Positions 48,488 to 57,100 of a stretch of 64,000 bases of DNA are shown here, piece after piece (the stretch's first letter is position 1; each line of letters opens with the position of its first letter). Below the pieces are notes generated by a model. It saw only the letters and a program-made list of their open reading frames with translations. It had not been told where the DNA came from and did not search any database. Made by a program: the position numbers and the translations under genes. Source of the stretch: Trichodesmium sp050015995 (GTDB taxonomy: Bacteria; Cyanobacteriota; Cyanobacteriia; Cyanobacteriales; Microcoleaceae); the NCBI RefSeq assembly GCF_050015995.1, contig NZ_JBNHEP010000067.1, forward strand, positions 1 through 64,000. The letters run 5' to 3'.

Positions 48488-49312
48488 ATGAAGTTTGCTC
48501 TAGATGAATATGCTAATTTAAACTCCCCAATACATAGATGGGATGTGAGATATAAACTTATTGGTTTAATCGCATTAATGTTTGCCTTCGCTACAGTTAA
48601 TAGTTGGTATTTAATTCCATTGATGCTCTTAGTAACTTTGATGCTTTATGGAATTTCAAAACTGCCTTTATCATTTTTAGCAAGTCGGTTACGTTATCCA
48701 GGATTTTTTTTGTTAGGAGTAATTATTTTTTTACCTTTTCTATCTGGTCAAACAATTATTTGGCAATTTGGATTTTTGACAATTCGTCAAGAAGGTTGTC
48801 TGGCAGTTATATTAATTGTTAGTCGTTTTTTTGCTATTATGACTACTGGTTTAATTTTATTCGGTACAAGTTCATTTTTAACAACTGTCAAAGGAATGAG
48901 AAGGTTAGGAATCTCTCCGATTATTACCGATATGTTGATGTTATCTTATCGTTATATTTTTGAACTATCTCACAAACTTAACATGATGCTGAAAGCTACT
49001 AAATTACGAGGTTTTCAAACGAGTAAAATTAGTTGGAGAAATTTATCAGTTTATGCTGCTCTTACTGGTAGTCTTTTAGTACGAAGCTATCAACAAGCAG
49101 AGCGAGTTTATCAAGCAATGTTATTGCGTGGTTATGGCAATATATTCAATAACGAAAATCATCTCATATTTTCTGCTTCTAGAAATGGTATTCAATTTGG
49201 ATCGGATTTAATATATCTATTTCTATCTCTGATAATTTCTGTTAGTTTGATTATTGCAGAATTATTTTTATTGCAGAATTATTTTTTTTGGTTAGATTTT
49301 GAAAGTTATTAA
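48488..49312 (+). CDS. nikQ: Nickel/cobalt ECF transporter transmembrane component (NikQ/CbiQ)
   Basis: A 274-residue membrane protein of the CbiQ family. It has the entry RWDVRYKLIGLIALM, four to five helices, and the cytoplasmic coupling helices with MLKATKLRGFQ and QAMLLRGYG. Those two RG motifs contact the ATPase in ECF transporters. It lies downstream of nikM on the same strand. Confidence 0.92.
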   Translation: MKFALDEYANLNSPIHRWDVRYKLIGLIALMFAFATVNSWYLIPLMLLVTLMLYGISKLPLSFLASRLRYPGFFLLGVIIFLPFLSGQTIIWQFGFLTIRQEGCLAVILIVSRFFAIMTTGLILFGTSSFLTTVKGMRRLGISPIITDMLMLSYRYIFELSHKLNMMLKATKLRGFQTSKISWRNLSVYAALTGSLLVRSYQQAERVYQAMLLRGYGNIFNNENHLIFSASRNGIQFGSDLIYLFLSLIISVSLIIAELFLLQNYFFWLDFESY

Positions 49313-50716
49313 ATGCTTGGGATAGGCAAATCTTGAATTCTCAATATGTAATACCAATTTTATAAATGTTTGCTACAAATCACTAGACTGTTTATTAGGA
49401 GTCAACCCACCCCTAACCCCTCCTGGGAGGGGAAGTCAGTTCGACCGAGTAATAATTAATGGCTTCAATACCATTTTTTAGGTCGGAAATTATCTTTTCT
49501 GTTAAAGGGACATCTTCTGTAAAGTCTTTTAATCAAATTTATTATTGATATATTTCAGACAATTTATAGCATAAATAAGTAGCTCTTAAGTTAATATAAG
49601 TATTCTTAAACAAATCCTTGCTTAATTATCAAAAAACTGAGAGTTGATTCCTTACCTCAATATTAATGAGGAATTAAGTAATATAGCAATTCCCATATTC
49701 GTGAGGTACAAAATTCTTTGGTTTTAGGGAACAGGGAACACTTAACTGGGAACAGGGAACGGGGGAAAGGGAATAGGGAGTAGGGAGTAGTAATTCTCGT
49801 TCAGTAGGAATAGATAAAGAAGAAAAACAACTGTACCTCACTAATTTGAGAAACGCTATATCGATTCAATCAAGCAATGAATATTCCTTTGCCTCTACAA
49901 ATGGTTGGTACAGAGATTGATGTATATAATTACTTTTGAAAAATGGTATAATAAGATTCCGATAAATATAGGACTTACGGAAAGAAAACCTGTTACTACA
50001 AGAAATAGTTGATTTTAACAATAGACATTTAGGAAAAAACCTGGTTTCTGGTTTTGGTGTGCGTAAGTCCTGAAATATTTAGTACGAATAGTTAGATTTT
50101 TGCTATAAATTAGTAGGGAAAATTTATGAATTGACTGTACAGATAGGGTCTCCGTCTGATTGGCTACTTACAGCGAAGAATAGCCTCTAATAAATTTTAG
50201 GGTAAAGCTTGATTTTTAGCCAAAGATAGTCAAACAGACAACTCATCGAAAGTCTTTCAATCACTATGATTATTTGTAAAATTCTTTGTTCAAATTGGTG
50301 AAATACAAATTTTTTATTTGAGGAAATAGGGAGAGGAAATAGGGAATAGAAAAAAATACTGTACCTGATTAAAATGAGAACCGCTATAATATTTCCTAAA
50401 CCTGCTACTTAATATTTATCAGTAGTTAATAAAATTCCTATTCCTGTGTTAATAATTAGGGCTTGCTGATTAAATATCAAAGCACTGACAGATATTGCTT
50501 TGAGCCTTTTTTGGTCGAAAAAAGTGCGCCTGTTTCGGTCCAAAAAGCTCATGCATGCTAGTATTTTGGGATGATTATGGCAGAAAAATCTTGGGACAAT
50601 TTTTACGACTACCTCCTCTATAATCTCCATTTCTCCAGTCTCGTGTCTCCTGTCTCCTGTCTCCTACCCTTACCAAAAGACTTTCCATAAGCAAACCCTA
50701 ATTAGTTATTTATCAA
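49313..50716. other. 1.4-kb repeat-rich spacer inside the nik cluster
   Basis: No gene is supported. It holds the family C element at 49682, a weaker family C-like copy (about 50270-50391) and a TCCTGTCTCCTGTCTCC microsatellite just before the ATPase gene. A 73-codon minus-strand frame (50409-50630) has no recognised family. The spacer separates the ATPase from its transporter partners. Confidence 0.5.
49682..49860. repeat. TIR-bearing repeat, family C, copy 2
   Basis: The left end is TATAGCAATTCCCATATTCG followed by TGAGGTAC, and the inverse of the right end is TATAGCGTTTCTCAAATTAG followed by TGAGGTAC. The interior is a GGGAACA/GGGAGTA repeat stretch. Non-coding. Confidence 0.7.
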
Positions 50717-51451
50717 ATGCAAGAGGACAAATCACAAACTGGAGTCTATGTCAAAGATTTATTATTTCAATATTCCCAAAAGGAACCTGTTTTACGCGGT
50801 CTTTCATTAAAAATTAAACCAGGAGAAAGAGTTGCTTTGTTAGGACCTACAGGTACAGGTAAAAGCACTTTTATGGAAACTTTAGTAGGCTTGAAAAAAC
50901 CTTTATCTGGTGAAATTTGGATTCAAGGAATTCTCCTACAACAAAAAACTTTATCCCAAGTGCGCAGTCAGATAGGTTTTTGTTTCCAAAATCCTGATGA
51001 CCAATTATTTATGCCTACTATTTTAGAGGATATAACTTTTGGTCCGCTTAACTATGGTTTATCGCCAGAAACTGCTACAGAAATTGCGGAGAAATTGTTA
51101 ATAAAATTTGGTTTAGAAAAATATGCAAATCGTTCTGTTTATGAACTTTCAGGAGGTCAAAAAAGATTGGCAGCTTTAGCAGCAGTTTTAGCATTAAAAC
51201 CAGAAATTTTAATATTAGATGAACCTACTAATGGCCTCGACCCATTATGGCGACGTAATTTAGTTGAAATTATCCTACAATTACCAGTGCAAATTATTTT
51301 AATTGCTTCCCATGATTTAAACTGGGTTAGTAAAGTAACTGAACGTGCTTTAATTTTGCAGTCTGGTCAAATTCAAGTAGATACTTCTACTCAAAATATT
51401 ATCCAGGATAGTTCAACTCTTGAATACTATGGTTTACCTATTAATTATTAG
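50717..51451 (+). CDS. nikO: Nickel/cobalt ECF transporter ATPase (NikO/CbiO)
   Basis: A 244-residue ATPase with Walker A GPTGTGKST, Q-loop FCFQNPDDQLFMPT, signature LSGGQKR, Walker B ILILDEPTNGLDP and H-loop ASHDL. The QNPDDQ motif is typical of CbiO. It energises uptake by NikMLQ. It lies 1.4 kb from nikQ and may need its own promoter. Confidence 0.93.
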   Translation: MQEDKSQTGVYVKDLLFQYSQKEPVLRGLSLKIKPGERVALLGPTGTGKSTFMETLVGLKKPLSGEIWIQGILLQQKTLSQVRSQIGFCFQNPDDQLFMPTILEDITFGPLNYGLSPETATEIAEKLLIKFGLEKYANRSVYELSGGQKRLAALAAVLALKPEILILDEPTNGLDPLWRRNLVEIILQLPVQIILIASHDLNWVSKVTERALILQSGQIQVDTSTQNIIQDSSTLEYYGLPINY

Positions 51452-51632
51452 ATAATAGGCGTGAAAAAGATATAGAATTTTTCCGCATAGTAGGCAACAG
51501 CTTATCTGCTCCATAAGGCAACAGGAAAGAAATTTTTAGGAAAAAGTTACGAAAAATGAAAGTGAAGTGACTTTTACTTCTCTTGCTTATGTTAAATAAA
51601 GAGCAAATTTATTTTCTGGAGATATCTATCTA
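51452..51632. repeat. Family E repeat, copy 7
   Basis: The left end AATAGGCGTGAAAAAGATATA and the right end TTTTCTGGAGATATCTATC resemble the other family E ends. No gene is seen between 51452 and 52162. Confidence 0.5.
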
Positions 51633-51972
51633 TATAATAGAAGGAAGAAAGAAGAAGTAAGAAAACAATAGAAAAATTATAGATTTTATTGCTCAATCAT
51701 ATAGAATCCATTTGGTATCTTTGCAAAGCTATATGCTTTTGGCATAGGAGTCAGGAGTTAGGAGTCAGAAGTCAGAAGTCAGGAGATTCAGAAATACAAT
51801 AGGGGAAAAAGGTAGAAAAATGATCCCTACTTCCTTCCCTATCTTTAGATATATCTCAAATGGGTTATATACTTTTTCTCAAGTTACTGAGGTACAGTTG
51901 CTTTTCTTTTTTTCTCTCTTGGTGCGCTACCAAATGCGTCTGTCGCACCCCCCGGGGTCGCACCGCTATTCC

Positions 51973-52135
51973 CTTCTTTTTAAGGAAAAAAAGTAGTCGT
52001 TTAGCGCTTCGCACAACCCTATATCCAATCGACCAAGAAAAGAAATTGTGATTTCCTTATATTCAATTCCCTTACGGTTTTCCTTGAGGTAATTATCCAT
52101 TATCCATTATTCATTATCCATTATCAATTAATAAA
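51973..52135 (-). repeat. Family B repeat element, partial
   Basis: A minus-strand partial copy with the left end (four ATTATCC units, ACCTCAAGGAAAACCG) and a short core (TTGGTCGATTGGATATAGGG). The usual right end is replaced by other sequence. Confidence 0.6.
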
Positions 52136-52162
52136 TTATTCCCTCTTACTTAGCTGCTTTTA

Positions 52163-53215
52163 CTAACGGTGAAATTTCCGGGTTGTCTCCTGATAAAGAA
52201 GCATGGCAAAATCTTTGATAATTTCCTCATTTTGAAAATAATTTCCATACTTTTTCTTTGCTGTTTCTATGCAAAATTTCATAATCTCCGATGACTCATC
52301 AATATAGTGAGCGATCGCCTTTAGTTGTTCTTGTTTTGTATAATGATGATGTCTAAAGTCTGGGTGTGGCGCAACTGTAGTTTCCGAACTTACCTTAATA
52401 TCTTTTCCTACTGGATGAACTATTTTTTTTACCCGTCTTTTTTGAACTTCTTCAGCAAAACCAGATGCAATTATACCTGCTGGTAGACCAAAAATTCCAA
52501 TACCTAAAAAAGCAACTGCAGCACTCAATAATTTACCTAAATGAGTCATAGGATAAACATCTCCATAACCCACAGTTGTTAAAGTTACTACTCCCCACCA
52601 CATAGTCTCTAAAATACTAGAAAATTTTTCTGGTTGTGCTTCACTTTCCGCTATAAACATGAGACTTGAGACAAAAACTAAGACAAAAATTACTATCAGT
52701 AATGTAGCTATTAGTTCTTCTTTTTTTGAAACTATAACTTTAAGAATAGTCCGCAGTGATTCTGAATATCTGCTGATTTTAAATAAGCGAAATAAACGCA
52801 GCAACAGAGTGAATTCTATAAATTCTAAACTAGGAAATAATACTTGTAGATAAAACGGCAAAATAGCTACAAGGTCTATCAATGCCAAGGGTGTAATTAG
52901 ATATTTTAATCTACCATAAATTGGATGATTATATTTAGGATTAACCGTACATATCCAGATTCTGATCAAATATTCTAAAGTAAAAAATCCAGTTACAACT
53001 ATTTCGACTAATTTTAACTGTTCAGGATAATGTTCTGAAAATCTGGGAGATGTTTCTAAAATAAATGCACTCACACTAATGCTCGTGAAAATAGTAATCA
53101 CCAAATCATCTAGTAAGCTTAACAAATTTCTTTGGTCGGAATATTCAAAAATATAGTAAATATTTTCTTGCCAAGATTTACGCTTTTTTTGTATTTTTAT
53201 CATTTTTCTATACAC
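52163..53215 (-). CDS. Voltage-gated-type potassium channel
   Basis: A 350-residue six-helix ion channel. The voltage-sensor region (S1-S4, about 35-165) ends in the Arg/Lys-rich S4 LLLRLFRLFKISRYSESLR. The pore has the selectivity filter TTVGYGD near residues 213-218, followed by the S6 helix with a GIFGLPAGI hinge. The C-terminus is a cytosolic coiled region. The family conducts K+. It is monocistronic and transcribed away from the giant RTX gene. Confidence 0.92.
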   Translation of the reverse strand: MYRKMIKIQKKRKSWQENIYYIFEYSDQRNLLSLLDDLVITIFTSISVSAFILETSPRFSEHYPEQLKLVEIVVTGFFTLEYLIRIWICTVNPKYNHPIYGRLKYLITPLALIDLVAILPFYLQVLFPSLEFIEFTLLLRLFRLFKISRYSESLRTILKVIVSKKEELIATLLIVIFVLVFVSSLMFIAESEAQPEKFSSILETMWWGVVTLTTVGYGDVYPMTHLGKLLSAAVAFLGIGIFGLPAGIIASGFAEEVQKRRVKKIVHPVGKDIKVSSETTVAPHPDFRHHHYTKQEQLKAIAHYIDESSEIMKFCIETAKKKYGNYFQNEEIIKDFAMLLYQETTRKFHR

Positions 53216-54072
53216 ACTGATAATGTTTATATTTATTTTTTTTAGCTTATTAGTGATTATTAAATTTTCTAAAATACTGCGAAATATAGGAATTATATTG
53301 GAGTTATCTTAGGATGTATAGTAGTTTTTATATTGATAAAGTAGAGTAATTTACCATGAAATCGGGATAAATATGGCAGAATTACAGAACTTTGCGCGGA
53401 TGGTGAGGTACAGTCGAAGACTAATCTCTATTCCCTATTTATTAAAGTGATAAAATGTTGTACCTCACTAACTCCGAAACTGCTGTAAATAGCTTTGATC
53501 GATAGTCTTACTTTACCAATAAACTAATAGCCAACTACTAATATGTATGGAAGTAGAGACATTATATGCAAGTCTATATGGTCATTTCAGTTATCTGTTA
53601 GCCTCCTGCGAAGGAACTGCGTTAACAGTTAACAGTACCTCCTACTGAAGTAGGAGACTTGAAATACTAAATTTTATTTTTTTATCCCCTTTAAAGGAGA
53701 GGCTTGAGACCTGATTTTCTGGTGATAATTTATGATTGTTTAATTTTATTTTAGCAATTAGTTAATTTATGGCAACCTATTTAATATTTCTATATAACCT
53801 AGACAATAATTTGTTGAATCAAAATATCAAATACTTCAGACAATATTGTTGTTTTTAATACTTATTGATTTATGGGAACAGGTTAAAATATAAAAACGTA
53901 GTTTCTCAAAATTATCAGTACAAAAAGAAAAAAAAATATTTTTAGTCAATTATCTTCTTTTTCAGGAGAGCTAATTATTAATTGTTTCGGCTCTCGCCGA
54001 CATGAAAATTGTTAATTATTGAAAGGTCTAATTTTGCATATTTCCTATGGAGTGAACTATTTTTGGGATTTA
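53216..54072. other. Spacer before the RTX gene
   Basis: No gene is supported. A family C-like element with TGAGGTACAG and TGTACCTCAC ends lies at about 53400-53490, and a family B right end (AAAGGAGAGGCTTGAGACCTG) at about 53693-53713. The remainder is AT-rich. Confidence 0.5.
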
Positions 54073-54124
54073 TTTAACCTAAACTAAATTTTTTCTTAAC
54101 CTTTTGTAAATATTGACTTAACAT
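54073..54124 (+). promoter_or_regulatory. Pho-box-like direct repeats upstream of the GDPD/phytase gene
   Basis: Three octamers, TTTAACCT (54073), CTTAACCT (54095) and CTTAACAT (54117), are spaced exactly 22 bp apart, two helical turns. The cyanobacterial Pho box is built of PyTTAAPyPy(T/A)-type repeats with an 11-bp period, so alternate half-sites would have this spacing. A further CTTAACAA lies at 54151. The next gene encodes phosphodiester-degrading domains, which fits control by PhoB/SphR. Confidence 0.55.
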
Positions 54125-54190
54125 TCACCTAATATGATGTCTGGGGAATTCTTAACAAATTGTAAATTTACAAGGTGAGAGGAGAATTAA

Positions 54191-57100
54191 ATGCCGGAGT
54201 TAGTAGGATTTGCCGTATTACCAGCAGATACATTTGCAGATGGTCCCCCGTCAGGAAACTTTATTGAAAGTCAGAATAGAGAAACACCATTTGATAGTCA
54301 ACCAGTCCAGGGTTTTAGTGGCGTTCAATTTGCTCCCGATAGCGAAGATGGCAGCATTTTTTGGTTTTTGTCTGACAACGGTTTCGGGTCTCAAGGAAAT
54401 AGTGCCGACTATTTACTCAGACTATATCAGCTTGACCCCGACTTTGCTGGAGCAGAAGATGGCGATGCTAGTGTTGAGGTTCAAGATTTTATTCAACTAG
54501 CAGATCCAAATAATCTAATACCTTTTGATATTGTCAATGAAGATACAAGCGATCGCCTCTTAACTGGTGCAGACTTCGATATAGAGTCATTTGTTATAGA
54601 TAATGATGGAGATATTTGGATCGGAGACGAGTTTGGACCTTATATTTTACACTTCGATAGTACGGGAACTTTACTAGAAGCTCCTATTGCCACACCAAAC
54701 CCCATCGAACTCCACACCCTTAACGGCCAAGATCCTCTAGTTATTGCCCACAGAGGTGCAAGTGGAGACTTACCCGAACATACCTTAGAAGCTTATGAAG
54801 CGGCGATCGCTGCGGGTGCTGATTTTATTGAACCAGACTTGGTGACAACATCTGACGGTGTTCTCATTGCACGCCACGAACCAATGCTGGATGATACCAC
54901 CAATGTTGCCGAAGTATTCCCAGGTCGCCAGACTACGAAAATTCTTGACGGTGAAGAAGTTACTGCTTACTTTGCTGAAGACTTTACTCTTGAAGAAATC
55001 AAACAACTCCGCGCCGTTCAATCTCGCGACTTCCGCAACCCTGGTTTTGACGGACTATTCGAGATTCCGACATTAGAAGAAGTCATCGAACTCGTTCAAA
55101 GAGTAGAAGCAGAAACAGGCGTTGAAGTTGGTATCTATCCAGAAACCAAACACCCTACATTCTTTGACGAACAAGATTTATCTTTAGAAGAACCCCTAAT
55201 TCATGCCCTACAAAATACAGGTTTCACCGACCCAGATCGAATTTTCATCCAATCCTTTGAGTTTGCCAACTTAATTGACTTACAAGGACAATTGGATGAT
55301 GCGGGTCTCAGCAATATTCCTCTAGTTCAATTATATGGAAATACCACTGAAGGAGCTAACCCGGACAATGGCTTTTCCTTCCCATACGATATCCGCTTTA
55401 ATGTGGAGCGAGGTAACAACTTAGTAGATATTTACGGTCAAGAATTTCTAGATACAGTAGAAGTTCCTCTCTCTGAAAATACAGTTTATGCAGACCTCGA
55501 CAGTGCAGAATTTCTAGAAGCGATCGGCGACTTGTATGCAGAAGGTGCAGGACCTTGGAAAAATAACATTCTGTTGCGCGAGTCTATTGATACTCCAGTG
55601 GATGCAAATGGAGATGGAGAAGCAGAAATTGATGACCAGTTGACAGGAGAAATTACTTCCTTTATTGATGATGCTCACGATGCTGGTTTACAGGTTCACC
55701 CCTACACTTTGCGAGATGAAGAGCGTTTTCTAACTCTCAACCCTAATGATGCTGAGGAATTTGATAACCCGCAATTAATTGTCAGCGCCTTAATAGGTAT
55801 AGAACGTCCTGGTGGAAATGCTACTCTTTATAGTCGTATCGATCCAAGTCGAATTGATGAACAAGGTAATAATGTAGAACCATTCTTTGATTTTACATTC
55901 ACTCCAGCGGATATAGTATTAGACCCAGATACAGGAAGAGTTACTACACCAGTTATTCCCTTCTTTATTGCTCCCGAATTTGCAGAAGAAATAGGTAAAC
56001 CTGAGTTAGCAGGTGAAGAAGCAGGTTTCTTTATTGACAACTTTTTGTTAGAAGAGAATGAGGAAACAGGTGAGTTTGTAATAGTTGGTGGTTCAGACTC
56101 AGGTAGCTTCAACAGTGTGTTTATATCCGAAGAATTCTTGAATGATAACGATTTGGGAATTATTGAAGGAAGTGGTACAGTCGCTCCAACTGAAACTGAA
56201 GTTGATACTACTGGTTTTGTAGGATTTGGTTTCCCTCTATCAGAAGAATCTGCAGTCCGTTTTATAACAGATCCAGATACAGGGTTACTTATTCCAACAG
56301 GAGGAGCTTATGTTGCTGAGGGTAGTATTTCCTTTGAAGTTTTAGGAACAGGAACACCTCAAACTCCAGAGGAAGAATTTGAACAACTAATAGATATTGG
56401 TGCAGATGGTTTCTTTACCGACTTCGCACGCACAGGAGTTCCCGTTCGGGATGCTATTGTTGCCGAGGAAGTACGAGCGCCCCAAAACCCTAACCTCAAT
56501 AATTTCAATACTCTCGACGGTAGCGCACCAATAGTTATCGGACACCGTGGAGCATCAGGGGACTTCCCAGAGCATACTTTAGAAGCTTATCGTTTAGCTA
56601 TTGTTCAAGGTGCGGACTTCGTTGAACCAGACCTGGTAATTACTTCAGATGGTGTTCTCATTGCCCGACACGAACCTATCCTTGATGATACCACTAACGT
56701 TGCTGAAGTATTCGGTCCAGAACGCCAAAGCACTAAGTTACTTGATGGTGTAGAAACTACTGCTTACTTTGCTGAAGACTTTACCCTAGCAGAAATCAAA
56801 CAACTGCGTGCCGTTCAATCTCGTGACTTCCGCGACCAATCTTTCAACGGTGAATTTGAAATTCCCACCTTCCAAGAAGTTATCGAGTTGGTACAAGAAA
56901 TGGAAGAATTTGGGTTTGAGGTTGGTATCTATCCAGAAACCAAACACCCGACTTTCTTCGATGAGCAGGGTTTATCCTTAGAAGAACCTCTAATTCAAAC
57001 TCTGCAAGATACAGGTTTCACTAACCCAAATCGCATTTTCATTCAATCCTTTGAAATTGAAAACCTACTTGAGCTGCGCAACGAAATATTACCTGCTCAA

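Noticed and set aside
50409..50630. 73-codon minus-strand ORF between nikQ and nikO
   Set aside because: No family and no ribosome site. It lies amid repeats and may be debris.
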